Below are positions 51,424-64,000 of a stretch of DNA of 64,000 bases, in pieces. Position 1 is the first letter of the stretch. Each line of letters opens with the position of its first letter. The notes under the pieces were generated by a model, which was not told the DNA's origin, did not search any database, and worked only from the letters and a program-made list of their open reading frames with translations. The DNA is from Scylla paramamosain (lineage: Eukaryota; Arthropoda; Malacostraca; Decapoda; Portunidae), in contig NC_087172.1 of NCBI RefSeq assembly GCF_035594125.1, positions 22,891,430 through 22,955,429 of the forward strand, in the 5' to 3' direction. A program made the translations under genes and the position numbers.

Positions 51424-51660
51424 TTGCATTTGTTGATATTAAACTGCATTTCCCATCTGTCTGTCCATTCGTTCATCCTATTCAAATCTACCTGCAAGGC
51501 GATGGTATGCGATTCTTACCTAATTAATCTACATATTCTCGTGTCATCCGCAAATTTACTAACAACACTACTAATTCCACTATCCAAGCCATTGACATAT
51601 ATTACAAACAACATCGGCCTTAATACTAATAATCCCTTTGTCATCTCACTAATTACTTGA
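51424..51660 (-). pseudogene. LINE C: reverse transcriptase catalytic core, broken
   Basis: Minus-strand reading gives a GLLVLRPMLF-like motif, IYVNGLDSGIS, the catalytic FADDT box (51540-51554) and NRMNEWTDRWEMQFNINK. A stop lies just after the FADDT box, in the LIR-ESH segment where A and B stay open. Both catalytic aspartates are kept. Non-functional. Confidence 0.8.
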
Positions 51661-51720
51661 CCCCTCTCGGATTTAGAGCCGTTTATTACAACACTCTGTC
51701 GCCTGCCGCTTAGCTATGAC

Positions 51721-52170
51721 CTTATCTAATCTAAACACCTCATCTCTCTCGTGCGCCCTAACATTTCTCAGTAGCCTCTGATGGGGTACCTTGTCAAACG
51801 TTTTACTAAAGTCCTGATATAGGATGCCATAACTATCACCATTATCTGCCGCCTTGTAAACCTTACTGTATAAACTTGACCAAGTTTCTCAGGTAAGACT
51901 CCCCATTCCAGAAGCCATGCTGTAACTGATTTATCAAGTTATGTTTGTCTAAATGCTCTTAAATGTTCTTCGCTATTATTGACTCCATTATTTTACATTC
52001 AACAGAAGTTAAGCTGACAGGTCTATAATTAGACGTTAAAGTTTTATCTCCTTTCTTAGAGGTAGGTACTATATTCGCCTGCCTCCAAATTACCGATACC
52101 TTACATGACTAAAGTGATTTCCTAAGGACAGAAACTAATAGATTACTTATAACCTTTTTCCATTCCTTAA
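51721..52170 (-). pseudogene. LINE C: reverse transcriptase fingers/palm region missing from A and B
   Basis: Read by eye on the minus strand, this region gives an ANIVPTSKKGDKT-like stretch, then NYRPVSLTSVECKIME (51983-52030), and LQHGFWNG (about 51901-51925). These match the conserved blocks SNYRPISL and QHGF of non-LTR reverse transcriptases, which bind nucleotide and template. The frame is broken by at least one stop and one shift. The region corresponds exactly to the deletion in copies A and B. Confidence 0.8.
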
Positions 52171-52593
52171 ATACTCTGGAATATATTTCATCTGGTCCTG
52201 GTGACTTGAACTTTTCAACTGATCTATCTCCTGTTCCACTATCTCTGTAGTTATGGTAATATCTGTCAGCTTCTCATCCTCTTCTACTCTAAATATCTTC
52301 TCACTATTCAGCAAATCCTGCATGTTTTCCTGGGCAAAGACAATAAAAAAAAATACTCGCTCACAATTTTACTAATCTCCTCTCAACAACTAAGCAGGTA
52401 ACATTCTGCTGTCTTTAACGAACTATTGTTTCTCTATTCTTCGTCTTATATGTCTGATAAAATCCCTTGAGGTCCATCTTCGCTTGGCTGGCTACCTTTA
52501 ATTCATAACTATTTTTTAGCTTTCCTTGTTAAACTTCTGATTTTTCTAATTCATTATATTATGGCCTTAAAACCACTTCCCCTGTCTTTAATC

Positions 52594-52735
52594 TCATATA
52601 TACTTCTCTTTCGCGCTATGTAGTGTTTTAACCTCAGTCATCCATTTAGGATCATTCTTCTGCGATCTTTTTCTTCTGTAAGGGATGTTTCCTAACTGTC
52701 CTGAATGTAATTTTTTCAACGAAATATTTATTTCG
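52594..52735 (-). pseudogene. LINE C: linker before the reverse transcriptase
   Basis: The minus strand reads NIPYRRKRSQKNDPKWMTEV followed by a basic KEKYI-ending stretch, a typical linker between endonuclease and reverse transcriptase in CR1/Jockey-group elements. The open frame starts further upstream in satellite DNA (to 52782), so the full open frame is a chance fusion of satellite and LINE. The 5' end of the element lies near 52738. Confidence 0.75.
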
Positions 52736-52806
52736 CTTCTCCATAAAGGATGTTTTGTATGGGATTTAGCGTTTCTATACATAAGAACCTATAAAACACG
52801 TTTTTA

Positions 52807-53281
52807 GTAATGTTGTTTTGTATTCCTTTATAGAGCGCTTTCCAAGCTTTTTAGCGCTTTGGTGTCTAACACGTTGAAAAACACTCAAAAGACACGTTGA
52901 TGATAATGTCGTTTCGTTTCCCGATAAAGGGGGCTTCCAATGCATTTTGTCTTTTGGTACTTAACAATATGAAAAAGAGTTTAAGTAAAAGTTTTCGGTA
53001 GAGTTGTTTTTCCATTTAAAAGTGCTAATCATGTGTTTTTGAGTCTTGGTACCTAAAAAGCTCAAAATCTCTCATAATACACTTTTCTCGTAATGTCCTT
53101 TGTTTTCTCCATGTAGGATGCTTTGCGTGTAATTTGGCACTTTTATACTTAACAAGCACAAAAACAATCAAAATACAAGTTTTTCGTAATGTTATTCTGT
53201 TTCTCCGTAAAGGTTGTTTTGCATGCTTTTCAGCGATTTTGGACGTAAGAAGGTCAAAAACACTCTAAAGATACTTTCTTG
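52807..53281 (+). repeat. Reference pentamer (475 bp), types i-v
   Basis: Type i 52807-52902 (96 bp), type ii 52903-52997 (95 bp), type iii 52998-53089 (92 bp), type iv 53090-53185 (96 bp), type v 53186-53281 (96 bp). The same order repeats from 53282 (i 53282-53378, ii 53379-53469, iii from 53470, iv to 53669), though a later monomer is out of order near 53670. This is the cleanest display of the ancestral five-monomer cycle. Confidence 0.85.
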
Positions 53282-55802
53282 GTAATGTTATTTTATATTG
53301 CCAAATAGGGTGCTTCCGATGCTTTTTAGCATTTTGATTCCAAACACTCAAATAAACACTCAAAAGACACGTTTCCTGTAATATCGTATTGCTTCTTCAT
53401 ATAGGGATCTCCATGCATTATGATGTTTTGCTACATAATGTGAAAAACGCTCAAAATAAAGGTTTTAACTAATTATGTTCCTTATCTCTATATAGGGTGC
53501 TATTCATGCTTTTTAGCGTTTTGGTATTTAGGAAGCTCAAAAACACTAACAAAACTTGTTTCTCCCCATGTCTTTCCATTTCCCCATATACGATGCTTCG
53601 TATGTTTTTTGATATTTTGGTACATAACAAGGTAAAAAAAAAAAAAAAACACTCAAAAACACATTTTTGGTGATGTTCTGTTTCTCCTTTAAGATATATA
53701 GGATATATTCAATTTTCATTCAGGCGGTTTATTGTTTGGTACCTAAGAGACTCAAAACACTGATAATACACGTTTCTCGTAATGTCCTATCGTTTCCCCA
53801 TACAAGGTGCTTTACATGCATTTTCAAGTTGATGTAGGTAACAGACTCAAAAAGACTCAAAATACACGTTTTTGGTAAGGTTTTTATATTTGGTAAGGTT
53901 ATTCGTGTTTGTTGCACGTGTTTTAGCGTTTTGGAACGTAAAAAGTTTAAAACACTTAAAAGACATGCTTTTACTAATGTTATTTTGCATTTCTATATAA
54001 GGTGCTTTCCATGCAATTTAGTGTTTTCGTGCCTAACACGCTGAAAAACACATAAAAACACATTTCTTACATTGTTCTTTAATTTTCCCGTATAGCGAGC
54101 AAGCATTATGTTGTTTTGCTACCTTACAATGTGAAAAATAAACATTCAAATTACACGATTTTGGTAATGTTTTTCTCTTTCTGCATACAGTGTGTTTCTC
54201 ATTTATTTTAGCGTTTTGGTACCTAAGAAGCTCAAAAAAAAAACTAATAATACACGTTTTTTTGTCATGTCCTTTCATTTCCTTATATAGGCTCTTTTTG
54301 GTGCTTTGGTACCTAACAGGGTGTTCGCATGTATTTTGACATTTTAGTTCGTAAGAACCTAAAAAACACTCTAAACACACGTTTTAGTAGTTTTGTATTC
54401 CCCTATAGGGTGATTTCATTGCTTTTTACTGATTTGGTGCCTAACACGCTCAAAAAATAACAAAAGACAAGTTTCTAGTCATTCCGTTCCATTCCTTCAT
54501 ATAGGTTGCTTTACATGCATGTTGGCATTTTGGTAATCAGTGTAAAAAAAAATACACGTTTTTGGTAAGGTTGTTCTTTTTCTTCAGAGCACTATTGAAG
54601 CTTTTTACTGATTTGGTACTTAAGAGAGTAATAAAAGAAAAATAAATAAAAAAAAGTATCTCGTAATATCCTTTCATTTCCATATGCAGGCTGTTTTGTT
54701 TGATGATAGGCGATTTTGTACATAATAAGCTCAAAGACACTCAAAATACACGTTTTTGGTAAATGTATTCTGTTTCTCTATATAGGGTATTTTCATGCGT
54801 TTTTAATGTCATTTCATATATTTATATATGGGTCATTGCATGCATTTTGGCTTTTTGGTAACTAACAATGTCATAACACTCAAAATGCACCTTTTTTTTG
54901 GCAATATTGTTCTGTTTCTCCATATAGAGTGTTATTCATGCGTTTTACCCTTTTGATAATAAGGTCAAAAACACTTATAATACACGTTTCTCGTAATGTC
55001 TTTTGATTTTTCCCATATAGGGTATTTTCGATTCATTTAGGCGTTTTTTACGTAACAATCTTATAAAACATTAAAAATACTTGTTTTTGGTAATGTTATT
55101 CTGTTTCTCCATAAAGGATGTTTTCTATGTTTTTTTTTTTTTTTTCGTTTTGGTACGTAGGACACTCAAAAGAAACGTTTTCTTAATGTTGTTTTGTATT
55201 CCCATATCAGGTGATTTGTATGCTTTTTAGCATTTTTGTGCCTAACACGCTGAAGAACACATTTTACACATGTTTCTGAAATCTCGTTTCCTTTCCCCAA
55301 ATAGGGGGCTTTACATGCATTATGGCGTTTTCATTCATAACAAAGTGAAATCACTGAAAATATACGTTTTTGGTAATGATATTTCATATAGAGTGTTATT
55401 CATGCATTTTAGCAACTCTGTAACTAATAAGTAACAAAGAAAAACACCAATAGTACACATTTTAATAACGTCTTTTCATTTTGCCATTTAAGATACTATA
55501 GATGCATTTTGGCGTTTTTCTACTTAACTAACTCAGAAACACTCGAAATATTTGTTTTTTATATTATTTCTCAATGTTTTTTTTTTTTTCATGCGATTTA
55601 GCGTTTCGGTAGGTAAGAAACTCAAAAACACTGAAAACAGACGTTTTTGGTTAAGTTGTTTTGTTTTCCTTTATAGGGTGCTTTCCATGCTTTTTAGCGT
55701 TTTGGTGCCTAGCACGCCAATAAACATTCAAAAGGCACTTTTCTGGGAATCGCGTTTCCTTTCATCATATAGGGTACAAAAACATGTATTAATAGTGTTT
55801 TC

Positions 55803-56284
55803 GAAAACGCCAAAGTGCATGCAAAGTAAGCTATACTGGAGAAACAAACAAAAACGTGTCTTTTGAGTGTTTTCAGCTTTTTACGTACCAAAACACTAAA
55901 ATGCATAGAAAAGAAACATCATGGAGAAACAGAATAATATTGCCAAAAACGTGTATTTTGAATGTTTTTTTCAGCTTATTACGTACCAATACGCAAAAAT
56001 TCATCCATTTCACCCTCTATAGGGTAAAGAAACGACATTCCCGGAAAAAAATGTTATTTTGGTGCTTTTCAGCGTTAGGTACCAAAACTCTAAAGAGCAT
56101 GGAAGACACTCTATATAGAAATCAAAACAACATTATCAAAATGGTGTCTTTTGAGTGTTTTTGAGCTTCTTACGTTACAAAATGCTAAAACGCGTGCACA
56201 ATAGCCTTTATCGGGAGATATTACCAAAAACGTATAATTTAAGCGTTTTCCAGCTTTTTAGAAACCAAAACGCCTAAATGGATG
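55803..56284 (-). repeat. Inverted block of about five diverged monomers
   Basis: Between these points every monomer reads on the minus strand: ACCAAAACGCC, GTATTTTGAATG and CTCTATAGGGTAAAG-type words replace their complements. Reverse-complemented, the block gives about five monomers in the usual order, starting with types iv, v, i and ii. The left edge is a 12-bp palindrome GTTTTCGAAAAC (55797-55808), where the plus-strand satellite folds straight into its complement. The right edge at 56284 joins an inverted type iv core to a plus-strand type iii monomer. Confidence 0.87.
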
Positions 56285-58861
56285 TGCTAATCACGTGTTT
56301 CAGTATTTTATTACCTAAGAAGCTCAAAAACACTTATAATATACGTTTTTGGTAATGTTGTTCTGTTTTTCATATATGGTATTCTGTATAGATTGTCGTA
56401 CCTAACATGAGGAAAAAACCCATTTGTTTGGTTAATGCTTTTTTTCTCCATATAGAGTGATATTCACGTGTTTTAGTGTTTTCGTATATAAGATGTTGAA
56501 AAACACTCATAATAATATTTTTTCTTAATAACTTTTCGTTTCTCAAAGTCCGTTAATTTGTGTGCATTTTGGCGTTTTCGTACCCAACAAGCTCAAAAAC
56601 AGTCAAAACACACATTTTTGGTAATGTTATATTTCACCATAAAGGATGTTTTGCACGCTTTTTAGAAATTTGGTACGTAAGAAGCTCAAAAACATTCAAA
56701 AGACACGTTTTCGATGTTATATTTTTTGTTTCCTATATAAAGTGTTTTCCATGTTTTCTTTTTTTTTTTTCTTTTGTGGGACTGGTTTCTAATATGCTCA
56801 AAACACTCAAATGACACGTTTCCGGTAATATAATTTCTTTACATCAAATAGTGTGCTGTCTGCATTTTGGCGTTTTGGTAGCTAATGATCAGGAAAACTC
56901 TCAAAACACGCGTTAATTGTAATGTCCTCTTTCACCATAAAGGATGTTTTTCATGCGTTTTAGTGTTTTAGTACGTAAGAAACTGAAAAACACTCAAAAG
57001 ACAAGTTTTTGATAATATTGATTGCTTTTCCTATACAGGTTGTCTTGCATGCACTTTGGTGTTTTTGTATCTAACAAGCTCAAAAACACTCACCATACAA
57101 GTTTTTTCGTAATGTTGGTCTGTTTTTTTTTTTTTTTTATGTATGGTGTTCACTATGCTTTTAGGCGTTTTGGTACCTATCATGGGGAAAAAAAATCATA
57201 AAGTACGCTTTTGGTAATGTTGTTTTGTTTCTGCAAATATAGTATTATTCACGTGTTTTAGACTTTTGGTATCTATGAAGCTGAAAAAGACATAATACAC
57301 CTTTATATTAATATCGTTTCTTTTACCTATATAGGGTAATTTGCATACATTTTGGATTTTGTTACCTAACAAGCTAAAAAAAATCTCAGAACATACGTTT
57401 TTGCTAAAATTGTTTTGGACGCCTTTTATCGTTTTGGTACGTAAGAAGCTCAAAAACACTCGATTTTGTTAATGTTATCTTGTTTTCCCATATAGGGTGT
57501 TTTCCTTGCTTTTTTAGCGTTTTGCTTCCTAATACGCTCAAAACAATTAAATGACAAGTTTCTGGTGGTTTTGCTACTGGTTTTGTTAATGTTTTTTTTT
57601 TTTTTTCTCTCTCTCATATAGAGTAATATTCACGTGTTTTAGCGTTTTGGTACATAAAAAAAAAATAAATAAAAACACTCATAATACGCGTTTCTGTTAA
57701 TATCGTTTCGTTTCCTTAAATAGGGTTTTTTGCATGCAATATGGGGTCTAGTACCTAACAAGTTAAAAGACACTGAAATAATAATTTTTTGCTAAAGTTT
57801 CCCATAAATGTTTCTTTGCTCACATTTTAGCGTTTTGTACGCTCAAAAACACTAAAAAGAAACGTTTTTGACAATGTTGTTTTCTTTTCTTATATAGAGC
57901 TATTTCCATGTTTTTTTAGCTTTTTGTTACCTAATTTGCTCGAAAATTCCCAAATGGCACGTTGCAGGTACTATCTTTTAGTTACTCCAGACAAGGTATT
58001 CTACATGCATTCTGTCGTTTTGGTACCTAACTAACCTAAAACACTTAAAACACACGTTTTTGTTAATGTTCTATTTCTCAGTAAAGTGCGTTTTGCATCA
58101 CTTTTAGAGTTTCGTTGCGTACGAAGCTGAAAAACACTCAAAAGATATGTTTTTGGTAATGTTTTTTTTCTTCTTCTTCTCTTCTTCTATAGGATGCTTT
58201 GCATGTACTTTGGCGTTTTGATAACTAACAAATTCAAAAATATTCATAATACATGTTTGTGATCATGTTCTGTTTCTTCACATAAGGTGCTTTATATGTA
58301 TTTTGGCGTTTTGGTCCCTAACATGGGGAAAAGCACCCATAATACACGTTTTTCGTAATGATGTTCTGTTTCTTCATATAGAATGCTATTTACGTGTTTC
58401 AGCGTTTCGTTACATAAGAAACTGAAAAACAGCGTTAATATCTTTTCTTTTCCCCATATCTGAAACTTTGCATGCATTTTGGCGATTAGTTATCTAACAA
58501 GCTCAAAAACACTCAAACACACGTTTCTTCCTAATATTGTTGTTGTTTTTTTCGTAAATTGTTATCGTTTTGGTACGTAAGAGGCTCAAGAGCACACAAA
58601 GGACACGTTTTTGTTGAAGTTGTTTCGTTTTCCCATATAGGGTATTTTCCATGTTTTTTTTTTCTAGCGTTTTGGTGCCTAATACCCTAAAAAAAAAACA
58701 CCTAAATGACACGTTTTTGGAAATGTCGTTTCGTTACTTCATATAGGGCGCTCTGCATGCATTTTGGCGTTTTACTAATTACGCTGATAATACACATTGC
58801 TGGTATCTTTTTTCTCCACAGTGTTTTCAATGTGTTTTACCGTTTTAGTACGTAAGCTGGA

Positions 58862-59450
<589 letters not shown>

Positions 59451-59729
59451 CCATACATGGTGCTTTGCATGCACTTTGGTGATTTAGCACCTAAGAAGCT
59501 CAAAAACATATAAAAGACGTTTTTAGTAATGACGTTCTGTTTCTAGATATAGTGTGCTATTGATGTTTTTTAGCGTTTTTTTTCTAACCTAAGAAGCTGA
59601 AAATACTCATAATACTCATTCATTATCCTTTTTTTTTTATCCAATATCGTGATATTTTCATTGAATTTCTCGTTTTGGTTCCTAACAAGCTGGAAAACGC
59701 TCAAATCACACTTTTTTTTTTGTAATGTA

Positions 59730-59752
59730 TGGTAATGGTAATGGTAATGGTA
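59730..59752 (+). repeat. Short (GGTAAT) hexamer expansion
   Basis: About three to four copies of GGTAAT, the word that joins neighbouring monomers (TTTTTGGTAATG). Looks like local slippage at a monomer boundary. Confidence 0.85.
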
Positions 59753-61570
59753 GATAAGAAGCTCAAAACACTCAATAAACACGTTTTATGCAATGTTTTT
59801 TTCTGTTTCTCTATAAAGGGTACGTAAGAAGCTCAAAAACACTAAAAATACATGTTTTTGGTTATGTTATTTCCTTTTCCAATATAGAGCTTTCTGGTAC
59901 ATAAGATTTTCAAAAACACTCAAAAAGAGCTGTTTTTCGTAATCTCTTTCGGCTACTAAAATGGTGAATTCATTCATTTTGCAGTTTCGATAGCTAAGAA
60001 GCTCAAGAAGACTCAATATGGTCTTTTTTTGCAATTTTTTTCTTTCTCCATGAAGGATTTTTTGTATGCACTTTTATCGTTTTGGTAAATAACAAGCTCA
60101 AAACACTCATAATACACGTTTTAGATAATGTTCTGATTTCTTTATGTAGGGTGTTTAGTATGCATTTTGGCGTTTTAGCACTTAACATAGAGAAAATCAC
60201 TCATAATAAATGTTGTTGTTTTTTTTTATATAATGTTGTTCTGTTTCTCCTTATAGATTCCTATTCATGTGTTTTAGCGTTTTCGTACATCAGAAGATAA
60301 AAAAAAAAAAAAACGCTCATAATACACGTTTCTGTTAATATCGTTTCCTTTAGACATATCAAATCATTCATTTTGGCATTTTAATACCTAAACCTAACAA
60401 TCTGGAAAACACACAAATCATACGTTTTTGGTAATGTTGTTCAGTTTCTCTGTAAAAGGGTATTTAACACGTGTTTTAGCGTTTTGGTACGTAAGAAGCT
60501 TAAAGAAAAAAAAACACAAAATACACAGTTTTGATATTTTATAATGAATGTGTTTCTTCCTTTTTACCGTTTGGTGCCTAATATCCTCAAAAAAACACCC
60601 TTTTGACACGTTTCTGGGAATGTTGTGTTCTAACCCCGGATAAGATGATTTGTATATATTTTGGAGGGTTGGTATCTAATAAGCTGGAACTACTGAAAAG
60701 ATGTTTTTGGTATTATTGTTTGCTCTTCACATATAGGGTAATTTGCGTGCATTTTGGCGTTTTGGTACCTAACAATCTTAATAACACTCATAATACACCA
60801 ATTTAATAATCTTTTTTTTTTTTCTTGTCATATAGGGTGCTTGTGTACATTTGACGTTTTAGTACATAACATGGCGAAAACACTTATAATACACGTTTTT
60901 GGTAATGTTGTTCTATTTTTCCATATAAAGAGCGATTCACGTAATTTAGTGTTTTGGTATCAATAATGTTGAAAAACACTTATAACACACGTTTCTGTTA
61001 ATATCGTTTTGTTTCCCAGTAACGGATACTTTGGATGCATTTTGGCGTTTGTTACCTAAATAGCTCAAAAACACTCAAAACACACGTTTTTCTTAATATA
61101 GTTTTGTTTCACCTTAAAGGGTGTTTTACATGTTTTAGCATTTTGGTACGTAAGAAGCTTAAGATTTCTTAAAAGACACGTTGTTGATAATGTTGCTTTG
61201 ATTCCCTCTGCTTTCTAGCGTTTTCGTGCCTAATATGCTCAAATCACACAAATTACACGTTTCTGGTGATGTCGATTCGCTACCCAAATAGGGTGCTTTG
61301 CATGCATTTTCACGTTTCGGTACCCAACAACTTGGAAAACAATGAAAAGACAAATCCTCGGTTATGTACTTCTGTTTCTCCATAAACAACGTTTTGTATG
61401 CGTTTTCGCGTTTTGGTACTAAGAAGCTGAAAAACGTTGAAACGACACGTTTTTTGTTATTGTTATTTGTTTTTGCCTTATTGGGAGTTTGCATGCACTT
61501 TACCGTTTTGGTAAAAACACTCATAATACACATTTTTTTGTAATATTATTATGTTTCTTCTTATAGGGTG

Positions 61571-64000
61571 TTTTCTTCATATTGGTTGGTTTGCATCCGT
61601 TTTAATGTTTTTCTAAGTAAAACACTAAAAAAACACGTTTTCAGTAATTTTGTTTTGGATTCCCATAAAGAGTGACTTCCATATTATTTATCGTTTTGGT
61701 GCCTAACTTGCTGAAAAACACTCAAAACACATGTATCTGGTAAAGTCGTTTAATTTCCTCATGTAGGTGGCTTTGCATACACTTTAGGGTTTGGTACATA
61801 ACAGTCCGAAAAAAAAAATCTAAAATTAACTTTTTTCATAATATTATTTTTTCACATAATTTCCCTGAAATTTGCCAGAATTTTGGCATCTCGGTACCTA
61901 TGAAGATAAACAACAAAAAAAAAAATTAATTTTAATTAATTTACTTATTTTCTCTATAAAGAGTGTTATTTGTGGGTTTTAACTCTTTTCGTACTCATGG
62001 AACTTAAAAACACTCATAATACACGTTTCTCGTAATGTCCTTTCGTTTCCCAAACATAGGGTTCTTTGCATGTATTTAAGCGTTTTTATACGTAAGAGAT
62101 CAAAAACACTGAAAATTCATGTTTTTCGTAATGTTATTTTATTTATCAATAAAGGGTATTTTCCATGCATTTTAGCGTTTTAGTATGTAAGGAGCTGAAA
62201 GACACTTAAAGACAAGTTCTTGGTAAATGTTGGTTTTATTCCCCTTCATTGCCCTGCTTTTTTGTGCTTTATTGCCTAACACGCTCAAAAACACTCAAAA
62301 GACACTTTTTTTTTCTGGTAATGTCATTTATTTCCAACATAAAGCTGGTTTCGCATGTAATTTCGAGTTTTGGTAACTAAGAATGTGAAAAACACTCAAA
62401 ATACACGCATTTGGTAAGGTTGTTCTGTTTCTCAATTAAGAGCGTTATTCATGAATTTCAGCATTTTGGTATCTAAGAAAAATCTCCACATACACGAGTT
62501 TTTTCGTTTTTTGCCTTATGGATCTTGAAAACTATTAAAACATTCATTATACAGTTTTTTTGTAATATCCTTTTGTTTCCCAATATAGACTGCTTTGCAT
62601 TCATTTTTGCTTTTTTTGTAGGTAACAAGCTCAAAAACACTCAACTTTTTTGTAATGTTATTCTATTTCTTCATATTGGTTGGTTTGCATCCGTTTTAGC
62701 GTTCTACGCTAAAACTGAAAAGACACGTTTTCAGTAATATTGTTGAAATTGCTGAAAACACCCAAAGACACGTTTCTTGTAAAGTCGTGTAATTTCCCCA
62801 TATAGGTGGCTTTGCATGCACTTCCGGATTTCGTACATAACTCCGAAAAAAGCTAAAAAAAAAATTTAATGTTTTTTTCACATAATTTCCCTGAATTTTT
62901 TCAGAATTTTGACAACTCGGTACCTATGAAGATGATTAACAAAAAAAAATCTATTTTTTTTATTATTTTTTTTCTCTATAAAGAGTGTTATTTGTGGGTT
63001 TTAGATTTTTGGTACTTAAGGAACTTAAAAATACTCATAATACACGATTTTCGTAATGTCCTTTCGTTTCACAAACATAGGGTTCTTTGCATGTATTTAA
63101 GCAATTTTATAGGTAACATGATCAAAAACACTCAAAATACATGTTTTTGGTAATGTTATTCTGTTTCTCCATAAAAGGTTGTTTTGCATGCGTTTAGCGT
63201 TTTGGTATGTAAGGAGTTAAAAAACACTTAAAGGCAAGTTCTTCCTAAAATTTGCTTTTATTCCAGTGTAATGTGATCGTTCTGCTTTTTAGTGTTTTGT
63301 TGCATATAACGCTCAAAAACACTCAAAAGACACTTTTCTGGTAATTTTTTTCCCACATAAAGCTAGTTTCGCATGTAATTTGGGATTTTCGTAACTAACA
63401 ATGTGAAAAACACTCAAAATACACACATTTGGTAAGGTTGTTCTGTTTTTCAATTAAAAGTGTTATTCATGAGTTTTAGCGTTTTGGTAAGAAACTATAT
63501 ACACAAGAAAGCTATATACACGAGTTTTTGCGTTTTTTGCCTTGTGGTTCTTGTGAAACTATAAAACACTTTTTATACACGTTTCTCGTAATGTCCTTTT
63601 GCTTCCCAATATAGAGTGCTTTCCATCCATTTGCGCGTTTTTTGTAGGTAAAAAGCTCAAAAACACTTTTTGGTAATGTTATTCTATTTCTTCATATTTG
63701 TTGGTTTGCATCCGTTTTAGCGTTTTTCTACGTAAAACACTGAAAAGACACGTTTTCAGTAATTTTCTTTTGGATTCACATATTGACTGACTTCCACATT
63801 ATTTATCGTTTTGGTGCCTAACATGCTGAAAAACACTGAAAAGACAGGTTTCTGGTAAAGTCGTTTAACTTCCTTATATAACTGGCATGCACTTTAGAGT
63901 TTGGTACATAAAAATCCGAAAAAAGAGCTATAATTAACTTTTTTGATAATGTTATTTTTTCCACATAAATTCCCTGAATTTTGGCAGAATTTTGGCATCT
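61571..64000 (+). repeat. Homogenised higher-order satellite array, block 4 (runs out of the window)
   Basis: Starts abruptly inside a type v monomer and matches 20624 onward nearly base for base through about 22440 (and 34975-35880). From about 63350 it follows 38400-39050, the version without the 22447 deletion. Modules lie near 61900, 62925 and at the right edge. It is therefore the tail of another large duplicated unit. No gene is seen. Confidence 0.88.

Larger units (their letters stand above)
50659..52738 (-). mobile_element. LINE copy C (CR1/L2-like), least deleted copy
   Basis: The same insertion as A and B, judged by the identical strand, flanking monomers and truncation points, but retaining about 414 bp (51727-52140) that A and B have lost. 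The minus strand reads, in order: pre-reverse-transcriptase linker (52594-52735), finger region, the NYRPVSLTS block (51983-52030), LQHGFWNG (about 51901-51925), the decayed template-grip motif, FADDT (51540-51554), the thumb and the C-terminal region (50991-51203), then the octamer-type 3' tail (about 50659-50680). All main reverse transcriptase blocks are present, but several frames and stops make it inactive. The endonuclease is missing because of 5' truncation. Confidence 0.9.

Noticed and set aside
16071..52738. Active LINE or functional reverse transcriptase gene
   Set aside because: All copies are 5'-truncated with no endonuclease. A and B lack part of the reverse transcriptase, and C has stops and shifts. 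The catalytic box alone does not make an enzyme.
52594..52782. A 62-codon gene joining satellite and LINE sequence
   Set aside because: The frame simply crosses the element edge: its first third is satellite and the rest is LINE linker. No support for a real gene.

Overview
The window is non-coding eukaryotic satellite DNA. It is very A+T-rich and is built almost end to end from head-to-tail copies of a monomer of about 95 bp. Most monomers share a GTAATG-type start, a GCATGC-like core, an AGCGTTTTGGTAC-like stretch and a TCAAAAACACTCAAAA-like tail. I see no intact protein gene, rRNA or tRNA. A TTAGG tract (the common arthropod telomere repeat), AT microsatellites and a CR1/L2-like LINE suggest an arthropod, perhaps a crustacean; this rests on few clues. 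The many short open frames are by-products of the repeat.

Architecture. In the older, diverged parts the monomers fall into five recurring types (called i to v here) in fixed order, giving a pentamer of about 475 bp (clearest at 52807-53281). In the homogenised parts the repeating unit is about 1.05-1.14 kb with ten monomers. By sequence they read iv-v-i-ii-iii-iv-v-i-ii-iii, so the unit is a doubled pentamer. One type iii monomer is lengthened and one type ii monomer carries a non-monomer module ending in A-run/T-run DNA. A worked unit is 27704-28839.

Layout. 1-16070: homogenised array, with a segment repeated 5.4 kb apart (1-2190 and 5404-7557) and a small inversion (3418-3721). 16071-17740: LINE copy A, minus strand. 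17741-20116: diverged pentamers. 20117-30487: homogenised array. 30488-32140: LINE copy B. 32141-34470: diverged pentamers. 34471-50658: homogenised array with many rearrangement joints. 50659-52738: LINE copy C. 52739-61570: a long diverged array holding a second inversion (about 55803-56284) and an AT / palindrome / TTAGG / palindrome / AT element (58871-59448). 61571-64000: homogenised array again, starting abruptly.

History as I read it. One LINE inserted into a type v monomer. The region was then copied at large scale: 11041-25359 is followed in tandem by a related 16.5 kb copy. Copies A and B share a deletion inside the reverse transcriptase that copy C lacks, so C is the least reduced copy. 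The layout resembles higher-order satellite cores flanked by older monomeric satellite, as known from primate alpha satellite; a centromeric or pericentromeric role is inference only.
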